Shown here piece by piece: positions 9,447 to 19,535 of a DNA stretch of 64,000 bases; the first letter of the stretch is position 1; the number at the start of each line of letters is the position of its first letter. A program made the position numbers and the translations under genes. The notes under the pieces are model-generated. The model saw only the letters and a program-made list of their open reading frames with translations. It did no database searches and was not told where the DNA came from. This DNA comes from Artemia franciscana. Taxonomy: Eukaryota; Arthropoda; Branchiopoda; Anostraca; Artemiidae. The stretch lies in NCBI RefSeq assembly GCF_032884065.1, contig NC_088879.1, positions 15,970,647 through 16,034,646 on the forward strand, read 5' to 3'.

Positions 9447-10110
9447 GACTTTAAGAAATAAAAAATTATTAATACTTAAAAGAATAAATATCAGTAAATG
9501 TATATTAAAATGACGATTCCCGATCATTTTCTTTTTCCAGCAAAGTGCAAATTATGTTCTAGTCCTGAGAAGGCATGGGGATTGGGGAAGACATGTTAGT
9601 TTTTACTCATTTTGAATTTTACTTGGTTATTTATTGTAATTTCTGTTCGTTTTGGGTTTCATTTATTTATTGATGAAGATTTGAGGTAGTTTTACACATG
9701 GACGATTATTTGACTTTATTTTTGCTCATTTTAATGAAGCTCTATAACCCAAAATCACAATATATTTATTTCCTAACTCAGCTTCTAAATTATTTAAAAA
9801 ATTACAAGTAAGAAATGAATAAAATGAAAAATAACATCTTAAAACTCATTGTTAGAATCTTTTTTTATTAACTTTGTCTATAAATTCTTAAACCATTTTA
9901 TGTCATTAACTGTCTTATCAATACTATTCCATTATTTTATTCTTCGATAGATAAAGGAGAGCTTAGACCTTGTAGTCCTGGCAATTGGAGCAGACACGCC
10001 TTGCTTCTTTGAGTATTATGATTGTGGCAATCAGACCTAAACTGAAAAATGACTGAGAAATATAAAGGTAAGTTATTATTATTATACTTGAACATAAATG
10101 ACAAGTGATA
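9447..10110. repeat. Flank duplicated at 24,245-24,920
   Basis: Starting 'GACTTTAAGAAATAAAAAAT', this runs parallel to the outer flank of the third EXD2 copy for about 660 bp. It includes an R-family arm (9,535-9,780), the stretch with 'AAATCACAATATATTTATTT' and the block 'GATAAAGGAGAGCTTAGACC'. It shows that B and C are segmental duplicates over more than the gene itself. Confidence 0.75.
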
Positions 10111-10345
10111 GACAGCGTCATTGCAGTACATAGGAAAATGCATAGGAAAATGACGTCACCGACATGAATCTTTTTTCCAAAATTAAGGCTCTTAACGAAT
10201 TTCTCAGACCTTCTGACCTATCTAGATAATTTTTCTTTATTCGAGAAAATTTCAAGATGCAATTTTCCCGCAAAAACATTGAGCCGTTTCGAGAAATATA
10301 AATACACACAAATACATATAATTTTTGCTCATTTATAAAGATAGA

Positions 10346-10381
<36 letters not shown>

Positions 10382-10489
10382 CATGAAAGGAGAAATCACC
10401 AATGCAACAGCACAAACACATAAAAAAAAAAAAAAGGGACAGAAGGAGAAAAAGGAAGACTGTTTTCCTAAATTAGTGATTAATATAGA
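10111..10489. repeat. Low-complexity AT-rich stretch with (AT)n
   Basis: Contains an (AT)n run at about 10,345-10,381 and poly-A. The 125-codon minus-strand ORF here is a product of simple sequence. I see no gene. Confidence 0.6.
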
Positions 10490-11381
10490 CAGCACTTGAA
10501 TGAGGCCTTAACCCTACTCATCCATACAATCACATAGGTCAAACAGCATAGCCATGCACAATCAACCATAAAGAATAATCCATGGACAGGCACTGATGTC
10601 GTCAATAAGTATAAGTCGTCATTTACCAAACAATAGAAACAATAAAGACAAATAATTCAGAGGCAACAACCCAACACAAGGGCTCATCAGGAGAATACAC
10701 TTGCCTATAGGGTTTCGCCACATTAAATTCTCTACCCAGTCAAGTGTTGTGGCTACCACAGAATATCCATGGCATCCCCGTGTCAGGTATCACCCCCAAA
10801 ATACATGCCTATGAAAAAAAAACAGCAAATGTAAAACAACCAAGTAACACCAAAATAAGCTTATCCTGTTAACATATCCCTCTTTTTAGCAACAATAGGT
10901 AAACAAAATATGATAAATTTTACCAAATCACAAATATTAACACATTGCAAAAAACCTGAATGAACTAAACAATTATAGAATTCATCTTTACCATGTGGCT
11001 ATTTTTAAAAAAATCCGCTCTATTAGAAACACAATTCAAAATAAACGGCGCTGCATCATCATTTCTCGAACCTCCGAAACTAGTTGAAAATTTCTTTAAG
11101 TATTTCCAGATAATTCTTTTGATATTTATTTGAAAGTTTGTTATAATGAAAACTAAATTTTTTAAATTGCCAAGTTAATTTATTTGCAGAAAAACCTCTT
11201 GATATCAATTTTTGGCTTAAGATTTTACATCTATTTTTAAAATCAATATAATTAATACAAATCCTTGCATAACGAAGTAACTGTGAGAAAAACGCCGAAT
11301 ATGTGACATTTGAGTGTATATTACTTTCAGGGAATGGGAAACTAATCTCTTCAAAATCAAAAGTAAGGTTTCCCAACTCTT
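10490..11381 (-). mobile_element. Decayed retroelement 3' region, family uncertain
   Basis: On the minus strand, 11,080-11,380 encodes a stretch (FPFPESNIHSNVTY, then SQLLRYARICINYIDF) like a conserved block I associate with the C-terminus of retroelement polymerase proteins. The rest is probably 3' non-coding sequence. The upstream part is missing because a Helitron boundary cuts in at about 11,382. The element is old and broken; I cannot assign its clade. Confidence 0.35.
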
Positions 11382-12145
11382 GAACATGCAACATATAATT
11401 GTCCATGAGAAAAACAATCCGTATTCACATCTATACCTCAGTATTCTAACGATTGCCCTTGAGCTTTGTTGATGGTGATTGCTAATCAAACATTCCCTGT
11501 GTCCCCATCGTCATTTATATATCCCCCTGTGCCCCCCGGCGTCCCCGTTGTAGTTGTGTCCCTGTGTCCCAGTCGTCATTTATAATCGACAAACATGACG
11601 TCAGTCAACACACAAACATGACGTCAGTCGACACACACGTCCCAGTCGTCATTTGTGTCCCGGTCTCCCAGTCCGTAATTTCTCTTTGAGTGTCCCGGTC
11701 GTCATTTATATTCCCCTGTGTTCCGGTCTGTATATACATTCCTTTTTGAATTGGCCTATATGATGAAACAATTTTTTTGTTTTTTTTCCTTTTTTTCTTT
11801 TTAGTTTTTTTTTTTTGGTTTTTACCTATTTTTTAGCTTTTTCTTTTTTTTTCTTTTTAGTTTTTACCTTTTTTAGTTTTTTTTATTCTTATTTTTTTTT
11901 AGTTTTCTTTTTCTCCTTTATTTTTCAGTTCTTTTCCTTTTTTTAGTTTTTTTTCTTTTTCAGTTTTTAGTTTTTTTATTAGTTTTTAGTTGTTTTTTTC
12001 TTTTTAGTTTTTTGCTGTTTTTACCCTTCTTTTTAGTTTTTTTATTTTTTAACCTTTTTTTAGTTTTTTTATTTTTTTTAGTTTTTTTAGTAGTTTTTAC
12101 CTGTTCTTTCTTTTTTCTTCTTTTTTAGTTTTTTTTCTTCTTTTG

Positions 12146-12238
12146 TATCAATGCTAAAGCCAAGGTTCGAACCTGGAACCTCTCGGACCTAGAACCTGGA
12201 ACATAACGCTTTACCAACTCAGCTACTTCGGCTTGAAT
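12146..12238 (-). repeat. tRNA-like block inside Helitron
   Basis: On the minus strand it reads GCCGAAGTAGCTGAGTTGG (acceptor arm plus A-box-like TAGCTGAGTTGG) and later the B-box-like GGTTCGAACC, with 3' bases partly pairing to the 5' end. Related blocks occur at 12,533-12,608 (interrupted), 18,775-18,830 (part), 18,940-18,985 (part), 19,350-19,430 and 20,480-20,560. These look like a tRNA-derived module amplified with the Helitron rather than a working tRNA gene. Confidence 0.55.
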
Positions 12239-12608
12239 ACATTTACCTTTTTTATTTTTTTTTTAAATTTTCTTTTTCTCCTTTATTTGTCGGTTTTTTT
12301 CCTTCTTTTAGTTTTTTTTCTTTTTCAGTTTTTAGTTTTTTTAGTTTTTTTCTTAGTTTTTAGTTTTTTCTTTTTAGTTTTTTTTTAGTTTTACCTTTTT
12401 TTATTTTTTTTTTAATTTTTAGTTTTTTACCCTTTTTTAAGTTCCTTTTTAGTTTTTTAGTTTTTTTAGTATTTTATTTTTATTTTTTTTGTAGTTTTTA
12501 TCTTTTTTAGTTTTTTTTCTTCTTTTGTATTAATGCTAAAGCCAAGGTTCGAACCTGGAACCTCTCGGACCTAGAGCCTGGAACATAACGCTTTACAAAC
12601 TGAGCTAC

Positions 12609-12760
12609 TGTATTTGTATTTGTATCGGATTAACGACGCTTCTTGACTACTAAGGTCCCTGAGTCGGCCCTGTAGTACATTCCTGCAGCATGGTTCGATC
12701 GCTGGGTCCCGTATTACCACGCTAAGGTCAACCCCACTGCGCCAACACAGGTAGTTATAT
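12609..12760 (-). mobile_element. tRNA-derived SINE with target-site duplication
   Basis: Minus-strand order: A box in TGGCGCAGTGGGG, B box GATCGAACC, then a 3' tail of ACAAAT repeats. It is flanked by direct repeats AACTGAGCTAC at 12,598-12,608 and 12,761-12,771, so it retrotransposed into the tRNA-like block of Helitron H0. Length 152 bp. No coding capacity, as expected for a SINE. Confidence 0.85.
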
Positions 12761-12874
12761 AACTGAGCTACTTCGGCTTGAATACATTCGTTTTTGAATT
12801 GGTATGTCATGAAATAATTCAGACGTCATATGCGGACAGTGACGTCACTCGACACACAGACAACTTATTTATAT

Positions 12875-12877
<3 letters not shown>

Positions 12878-12939
<62 letters not shown>
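12878..12939. repeat. (AT)n microsatellite between Helitrons
   Basis: About 62 bp of pure AT dinucleotides between the TC end of H0 and the CTAG end of H1. Similar AT runs separate H2 and H3 (14,801-14,840). Helitrons insert between A and T, so such runs offer many target sites. Confidence 0.9.
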
Positions 12940-12940
<1 letters not shown>

Positions 12941-13509
12941 TAGCTGTTGGGGTGGCGCTTCGCGCCACACCAACACCTAGTTGGTGGGGCGCTTCGCGCC
13001 CCCCCAAGCCCCCCCGCGCGCGTAAGTCGTTACGCGCCATATTAGTTACGCGCCATTGTAGTTGTGTCCCTGTGTCCCACCTGTGAATAGAGATAGATAT
13101 ATATATATATTTTTAACTACGTAAAACATGCGAATATACAACATTCTTCGCTGTCCCATTGTCTGTGCATATAAATAGATTGTCAGGTTTACTGACTCTT
13201 GAACATGCAACATATAATTGTCCATGGGAAAAACAATCCGTATTCAGATCTATACCTCATTATTCTAATGATATGTCCCTGTGTCCCGGTCGTCAATTAT
13301 ATGTCCCGGTCGTCATTTGTGTCCCGGTGTCCCAGTTTGTAATTTCTCTTTGAGTGTCCCGGTCGTCATTTATATTCCCTGTGTCCCGGTAAATGACGTC
13401 ACCGTCAAAGCAAAAATGACGACAACTAATTTCATGACGTCAGTCAACACAGAAACATGACGTCACCTGATCCACAGTCAGACAGACAACTTATTTTTAT
13501 ATATATAGA
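12940..13509 (-). mobile_element. Helitron copy H1 (complete, non-autonomous, 570 bp)
   Basis: Begins on the + strand with CTAG at 12,940 preceded by A, and ends with GA at 13,508-13,509 followed by T. On the minus strand this is a TC 5' end and a CTAG 3' end, the Helitron hallmarks. Two hairpins with GGCGCGAAGCGCC-type cores precede the CTAG. The interior has TGACGTCA palindromes and CCCGGTCGTCATT units but no coding sequence. Confidence 0.85.
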
Positions 13510-13513
13510 TATA

Positions 13514-14797
13514 CTAGCTGTTGGGGTGGCGCTTCGCGCCACCCCAACACCTAGTTGGTGGGGCGCTTCGCGCCCCCCAAGCCCCCCCATGCGCGTAAGT
13601 CATTACGCGCCATATTAGTTACGCGCCATTGTAGTTGTGTCCCTGTGTCCCACCTGTGAATAGAGATAGATATAAATATATGTTTTTAACTACGTAAAAC
13701 ATGCGAATATACAACATTCTTCACTGTCCCATTGTCTGTGCATATAAATAGATTGTCAGGTTTACTGACTCTTGAACATGCAACATATAATTGTCCATGG
13801 GAAAAACAATCCGTATTCAGATCTATACCTCATTATTCTAATGATGTGTCCCTGTGTCCCGGTCGTCATTTATATTCCCTGTGTCCCGGTCGTCATTTGT
13901 GTCCCGGTGTCCCAGTTTGTAATTTCTCTTTGAGTGTCCCGGTCGTCATTTATATTCCCTGTGTTCCGGTCGTCATTTGTGCCCCGGTCTGTAATTTCTA
14001 TTCGAACAATCCCTGTGTCCCGGTCGTCATTTATATATCCCGCCTGTGCCCCCGGCGTCCCCGTTGTAGTTGTGTCCCGGTCGTCATTTATATTCCCTGT
14101 GTCCCGGTCGTGATTTGTGTCCGGGTGTCCCAGTCTGTAATTTCTCTTTGAGGTTCCCGGTCGTCACTTATATTCCTTCTGTCTCGGTCGTCATTTGTGT
14201 CCCGGTCTGTAATTTCTCTTTGAGTGTTTTTTCTTTTTAGTTTTTTTTTTAGTTTTTTACCTTTTTTCTTTTTTCAGTTTTCCTTTTCTTCTTTATTTTT
14301 CAGCGTCACTATGAAGTACATATCGACGAACCTTTGTTTTTTTAACTTAAATCTGGTAGGCATTGATGACCTTATCCAAGTTAAAATCCCAAACCCAATC
14401 ATCATCGCTATCATTTTCAGTTTTGATATGTTTTAACTCTCGCTGTCCAGGTGGATTTTCATCTAACTGCGCGGTTTTGCGTTCTTTAGCCGCAAGCCTG
14501 TTTTCTTGCTGTTCTTGTGATTCCTCGGAACGCTTTCTTTTCTTACTTTCTCTATCAGCAGCAATTTTTTTGGCATAAACTCTTTGAGCAGCTTCCTCGG
14601 CTGTTGCCATTGTAGGTTCTTCAGTCATTTTACAATTAAACATTTTTCCTTGAACAAATGTCTTAAATACCGTTAATGACGTCACCATCAAAGCAAAAAT
14701 GACGACAACTAATTTCATGACGTCAGTCAACACAGAAACATGACGTCACCTGATCCACAGACAGACACACAGACAGACAACTTATTTTTATATATAT

Positions 14798-14800
<3 letters not shown>
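13514..14800 (-). mobile_element. Helitron copy H2 (non-autonomous, internally deleted)
   Basis: CTAG end at 13,514 (preceded by A) with hairpin GTTGGGGTGGCGC...GCGCCACCCCAAC; TC end at 14,799-14,800 followed by T. It has the densest array of CCCGGTCGTCATT minisatellite units (13,848-14,222) and retains the start of the Helitron protein at 14,347-14,643, so it derives from an autonomous element by internal deletion. Confidence 0.85.
14347..14643 (-). pseudogene. N-terminal fragment of Helitron Rep/helicase protein
   Basis: Reading from the ATG at 14,641-14,643 or, more likely, 14,626-14,628 (MTEEPTMATAEEAAQRVYAK), the protein is highly charged, with RESKKRKRSEESQEQQENR. That resembles the basic N-terminal leader of animal Helitron Rep/helicase proteins. 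It ends at a stop at 14,347, far short of the >1,000 residues usual for the family. A related N-terminus sits at the same relative place in H3 (near 17,130), fused there to helicase sequence. No Rep HUH motif remains here. Confidence 0.55.
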
Positions 14801-14841
<41 letters not shown>

Positions 14842-15184
14842 TAGCTGTTGGGGTGGCGCTTCGCGCCACCCAAACACCTAGTTGGTGGGGCGCTTCGCGC
14901 CCCCCAAGCCCCCCCGCGCGCGTAAGTCGTTACGCGCCATATTAATTACGCGCCATTGTAGTTGTATCCCTGTGTCCCACCTGTGAATATAAATAGATTT
15001 ATATATGTGTTTCAAACTAAGTAAAAATTGCGAATATACAACATTCTTGGCTTTCCCATTGTCTGTGCATATACAAAGCCGTATGTACTAATAATGACGT
15101 CATTGTGCAAACGCTCTTTTTACAAACAAACAAACATGCATACACACAACTCGTTTTTATATAGATAGATAGATACAATACAAA

Positions 15185-15950
15185 TTAACTGCGTAAAACT
15201 TGCGAATATACAACATTCTTCGCTGTCCAATTGTTGCTGCATATAAATAGATTGTCAGGTTTACCGACCCTCGAACATGCAACGTACAATTGTCCATGGG
15301 AAAAACAATCAGTATTAAGATCTATACCACATTTTTCTAATGATTGACCTTGAGCATTGTTAATGGTGATTGCAAATGCTAATCGAATTGGGAATTGCAA
15401 TCTTTTAAATTGAAAAGGCAGATCCGTTGGAATCATGGGAATGCGAGGAATAAGAACAGCCTCACCCTCAAAAGGCCCTGTCAAGATTGTGGCCTCTATT
15501 AGGTTTTCCATTGTTTTTTTTTACGGCAAGTCGCGTGCCATTGCAAAGCTTTGGTGGGTTGATATTTCTTAAAAGTATTATTGGTACGCCTATTTTTAGT
15601 TGTAGCACGTGTGGTGGAAACCCTGAAAGATCTATGGAATTTAAAAATTCAGATGGATAATTAACCGCTTCATTTGGTTCCAAAACTGTGTCGACTGACT
15701 TGTAAAGGACTGCCTGGTCTCGAATCTTGGTCAAAACATTATTGTTGATTTCGTGGACGTCTATATTTTTGGGTGCGAGAATCGCTCTTTCACTTAGCCA
15801 TTTATTATTTTTATAATTTTTTAGAATATTCGGAAATACTTTTTCAATCAATTCATTTTTGGACGTCACTAAATTACAGAAATCAGCAGGTAGTTGTATA
15901 CGTCCTGAAATTGAGTCTACTGGGAGCTTTCCGTTTCCAATTGCCAGCAA
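15185..15950 (-). pseudogene. Helitron helicase C-terminus, first tandem copy
   Basis: Two frames: 15,950-15,468 (160 codons, RIQLPADFCNLV ... LQLKIGVPIILLRNINPPK, LCNGTRL) and 15,511-15,185 (108 codons, AFAITINNAQGQSLEKCG ... GQLYVACSRVG). The second holds PIF1-helicase motif VI, which in Helitrons lies at the C-terminus. A frameshift at about 15,470-15,540 separates them. 5' sequence encoding the Walker motifs is missing. The family role is strand unwinding during rolling-circle transposition. Confidence 0.8.
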
Positions 15951-16141
15951 TTGATCTGAAAATGTTTGACCAGAGTCTTGCGAATATACAACATTCTTGG
16001 CTTTCCCATTGTCTGTGCATATACAAAGCCGTATGTACTAATAATGACGTCATATGCAAACGCTCTTTTTACAAACAAACAAACATGCATACACACAACT
16101 CGTTTTTATATAGATAGATAGATAGAAAGATACAATACAAA

Positions 16142-17123
16142 TTAACTGCGTAAAACTTGCGAATATACAACATTCTTCGCTGTCCAATTGTCGCTGCATA
16201 TAAATAGATTGTCAGGTTTACCGACCCTCGAACATGCAACGTACAATTGTCCATGGGAAAAACAATCAGTATTAAGATCTATACCACATTTTTCTAATGA
16301 TTGACCTTGAGCTTTGTTAATGGTGATTGCAAATGCTAATCGAATTTGGAATTTCAATCTTTTAAATTTTAAAGGCAGATCCGTTGGAATCATAGGAATG
16401 CGAGGAATAAGAACAGCCTCAGCCTCAAAAGGCCCTGTCAAGATTGTGGCCTCTATTAGGTTTTCCATTGTTTTTTTTTACGGCAAGTCGCGTGCCATTG
16501 CAAAGCTTTGGTGGGTTGATATTTCTTAAAAGTATTATTGGTACGCCTATTTTTAGTTGTAGTACGTGTGGTGGAAACCCTGAAAGATCTATGGAATTTA
16601 AAAATTCAGATGGATAATTAAGCGCTTCATTTGGTTCCAAAACTGTGTCGACTGACTTGTAAAGGACTGCCTGGTCTCGAATCTTGGTCAAAACAATATT
16701 GTTGATTTCGTGGAGGTCTATATTTTTGGGTGCGAGAATCGCTCTTTCACTTAGCCATTTATTATTTTTATAATTTTTTAGAATATTCGGAAATACTTTT
16801 TCAATCAATTCATTTTTGGACGTCACTAAATTACAGAAATCAGCAGGTAGTTGTATACGTCCTGAAATTGAGTCTACTGGGAGCTTTCCGTTTCCAATTG
16901 CCAGCAATTGATCTGAAAATGTTTGACCAGAGTCATCGTTTTGCAATCGGACACGCATATTTGTAGTTGCCCATAAATTAGAATTTTTCAGGCAAGCATT
17001 CATTTCCTTGCTGTTCTTTTGATTCCTCGGCACGCTTTCTTTTCTGACTTTCTCTATCAGCAGCAAGTTTTTTGGCATAGACTCTTTGAGCATCTTCATC
17101 GGCTTTTGCCATTGTAAGTTCAT
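16142..17123 (-). pseudogene. Helitron helicase C-terminus, second tandem copy with fused leader
   Basis: Frames 17,123-16,425 (232 codons) and 16,468-16,142 (108 codons) repeat the helicase tail at 15,185-15,950 with few differences, including the same frameshift region. This copy extends further 5': SNLWATTNMRVRLQNDDSGQ is helicase sequence missing from the first copy. Before that, a different frame (MTDELTMAKADED...) gives the basic leader seen in H2. The junction near 16,990-17,000 marks the internal deletion. Confidence 0.8.
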
Positions 17124-17296
17124 CAGTCATTTTAAACTTAAACATTAATAGATTTCTACGTGAACATATATGTCTTAAATATCTTTAATGACGTCACCGT
17201 CATAGCAAAAATGACGACAACTAACTTCATGACGTCGGTCGACACAGAAACATGACGTCACCTGACAGGCAGACAACTTATTTTTATATATATAGA

Positions 17297-17424
17297 TAGA
17301 TGTGCCGGTGTCCCGGTCGTCATTTGTGTCCCGGTCTGTAATTTCGTCAGTCGAAAACATGACGTCAGTCGACACAGAAACATGACGTCACCTGACAGAT
17401 CCACAGACAGACAACTTATTTTTA
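17297..17424 (-). mobile_element. Partial Helitron end (H3b)
   Basis: A short stretch with one CCCGGTCGTCATT unit, two TGACGTCA sites and the CAGACAGACAACTTATTTT end block, cut at about 17,424 where unrelated sequence begins. Confidence 0.6.
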
Positions 17425-17890
17425 TGAAGGAGGCACACTCGTGCCTCTATAAAGAGGCGTACCACGACAATGTTAAGCGATCTTCGGTTCCAGTGGTCGC
17501 AGAGGGATGGGGAGGGATGCATTTCGTAGCCCGAGCTTCAACTAAGAAACCTGCCAAATTTCATCCCCCTGCGACTTTTCCTTCATGGGTAAAATCTGGC
17601 CGAAAGTTTCGACCCACCAACCCCAGCCCCCCTTTAACGTTGTCCGATCGGGCTGAAATTCACAAGTTAAGGTCCCCTAGGGCCCAAGAGCTTATCCGCG
17701 AAATTTCAGCTCGATCCGATAACTCCTTCCCTGTTTTCCAGAAACCACGCATAGCCACTTAATTTTCATGTTCTTTTTTTTTCTGCCACGCCTACAGGTC
17801 ACAGCCGACATCGGATCTGGGTGTACGAAGACTCATTCGATGCGGAATTCTCCGAGTAAGTTTCCTTGAAAGTTTCGTAGGAAAATCTTA
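17425..17890 (+). other. Non-Helitron segment within the array, with open frame
   Basis: GC-richer than its surroundings and flanked on both sides by Helitron sequence (5'-end block before it, hairpin-side GCGCGCGTAAGTCG tail after it). A frame of 126 codons, 17,382-17,762, runs through it, including SGRKFRPTNPSPPLTLSDRA. I recognise no domain. The style (GTTGTCCGATCGGGCTGAAA) suggests a high-copy non-coding repeat rather than an exon, but capture of foreign DNA by a Helitron is an alternative. Confidence 0.35.
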
Positions 17891-19528
17891 ACCCCCCAAA
17901 AGTTTCGCCCCCCCCCCAAGCCCCCCGCGCGCGTAAGTCGTTACGCGCCATATTAGTTACGCGCCATTGTAGTTGTGTCCCTATGTCATATATACATTCC
18001 CTATGTCCCCGTCGTCATTTATATATCCCCCTGTGCCCCCCGGCGTCCCCGTTGTAGTTGTGTCCCTGTGTCCCGGTCGTCATTTATATTCTTTTTAGTT
18101 TTTTTTTTTTGGTTTTTACTTTTTTTTTAGTTTTTTTTCTTTTTTCTTCCCTGTGTCCCGGTCGTCATTTGTGTCCCGGTGTCCCAGTCTGTAATCTCTC
18201 TTTGAGTGTCCCGGTCGTCATTTATATTCCCTGTGTCCCGGTCTGTATATACATTAGTTTTTGAATTGGTCTTTTTTTTAGTTTTTAGTTTTTTACCTTT
18301 TTTTTTAGTTATACCTCATGATTCTAATGATTGCCCTTGAGCTTTGATGGTGATTGCTAATCGAACATTCCCTGTGCCCCTGTCGTCATTTAGATATCCC
18401 CCTGTGCCCTCCGGCGTCCCGGTCGTCATTTGTGTCCCTGTGTCCCGGTCTGTATATACATTCGTTTTTGAATTGGTATATGATGAAATAAATTTTGTGT
18501 TTTTTCCTTTTTTCTTTTTAGTTTTTTTGGTTTTTACCCTTTTTTTAGTTTTTTTACTGTTTTCTTTTTAGTTTTTTTGTAGTTTTTACCTTTTTAGTTT
18601 TTTTTTAGTTTTGTTTTTCTCCTTTATTTTTCAGTTTTTCCTTTTTTTCTTTTTTAGTTTTTTTTAATTTTTTTATTAGTTTTTTTCTTTTTAGTTTTTT
18701 TTTGTAGTTTTTACCTTGTTTTAGTTTTTTTTAGTTTTTTCTTTTTATTTTATTTTTTTTTTTTGTAGTTTCTCAGACCTAGAACCTGGAACATACCGCG
18801 TTACCAACTCAGCTACTCGGGTTTGAATACATTCGTTTTTGAATTGGTTTATGAAATAAATTTTTTGTTTTTAGTTTTTCTTTCTTTTTTTTGTAGTTTT
18901 TACCTTTTTTAGTTTTTTTTTCTTCTTTTGTATTCAGGGTTGAACCTTTCAGATCTACAACCTGAAACATAACGCTCTACCAATATTAGTTACGCACCAT
19001 TGTAGTTGTGTCCCTGTGTCTTTTAGTTTTATTATTGGTTTTTACCCTTTTTTTTTTAGCTTTTTTAGTTTTTTTCTTTTTTCTTTTTAGTCTTTTTTAT
19101 TTTTCAGTTTTTAGTTTTTTTAGTTTTTTTTATTAATTTTTCTTTCGTTTTAGTTTTTTTTCGTTTTTTCCTTTTTTTTAGTTTTTTTTTAGGTTTTAGT
19201 TTTGTAGTTTTTACGTTTTTTAGTTTTTTTTCTTTTTTAGTTTTTTAACTTTTATTAGTTTTTTTTAGTATTCTAGCTTTTTTAGTTTTTTTCCTTTTTA
19301 AGTTTTTTTGTAGTTTTTACCTTTTTTAGTTTTTTTCTTCTTTTGTATTTAAGGTTCGAACCTTGAATCTCTCGAACCTAGAACCTGGAACATACCGCGT
19401 TACCAACTTAGTTACATCAGCTTGTATACTTTCGTTTTTGAATTGGTATATGATGAAATAATTCAGACGTCATATGCGGACAGACAGACAGACATAACCC
19501 ACAAACAACTTATTTTTATATATATAGA
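17891..19528 (-). mobile_element. Helitron copy H4 (hairpin end truncated)
   Basis: Starts inside the 3' tail (GCGCGCGTAAGTCGTTACG), lacking the terminal CTAG hairpin, and ends with GA at 19,527-19,528. The interior is mostly poly-T/TTTTTAG tracts (18,090-18,770 and 18,860-19,340) with CCCGGTCGTCATT units and partial tRNA-like blocks. The ORFs rich in F and L in these tracts are artefacts. Confidence 0.65.
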
Positions 19529-19535
19529 TATATAT

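Larger units (their letters stand above)
11382..12877 (-). mobile_element. Helitron copy H0 (3'-truncated)
   Basis: Read on the minus strand it starts with the TC end (+ strand GA at 12,876-12,877, followed by T) and AAATAAGTTGTCTGTGTGTC. It contains two tRNA-like blocks, long A-rich tracts (poly-T with TTTTTAG on the + strand) and CCCGGTCGTCATT minisatellite units. It is cut at 11,382 before the hairpin end. A SINE is inserted at 12,609-12,760. Confidence 0.7.
14841..17296 (-). mobile_element. Helitron copy H3 with helicase remnants
   Basis: CTAG end with double hairpin at 14,841 (preceded by A) and TC end at 17,295-17,296 followed by T, total 2.46 kb. It encodes the C-terminal part of the PIF1-type helicase twice because of an internal 950-bp tandem duplication. 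Near 16,990 the N-terminal leader of the protein is joined directly to late helicase sequence, so the Rep domain and most of the helicase have been deleted. It cannot be autonomous. Confidence 0.85.

Noticed and set aside
12146-12238. A working tRNA gene
   Set aside because: The blocks are imperfectly paired, repeat in degenerate form within Helitrons, and the anticodon region cannot be assigned; called tRNA-like only.
13732-14151. 139-codon ORF with repeated CVPVV motifs (also at 13,159, 18,058, 27,158 and 27,439)
   Set aside because: It is the GTGTCCCGGTCGTCATT minisatellite of the Helitrons read in one frame; frames differ between copies and no start or domain is conserved.
13848-14222. 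Possible CRISPR-like array
   Set aside because: Units are irregular, linkers are short and themselves repetitive, there is no constant spacer length, and the DNA is eukaryotic.
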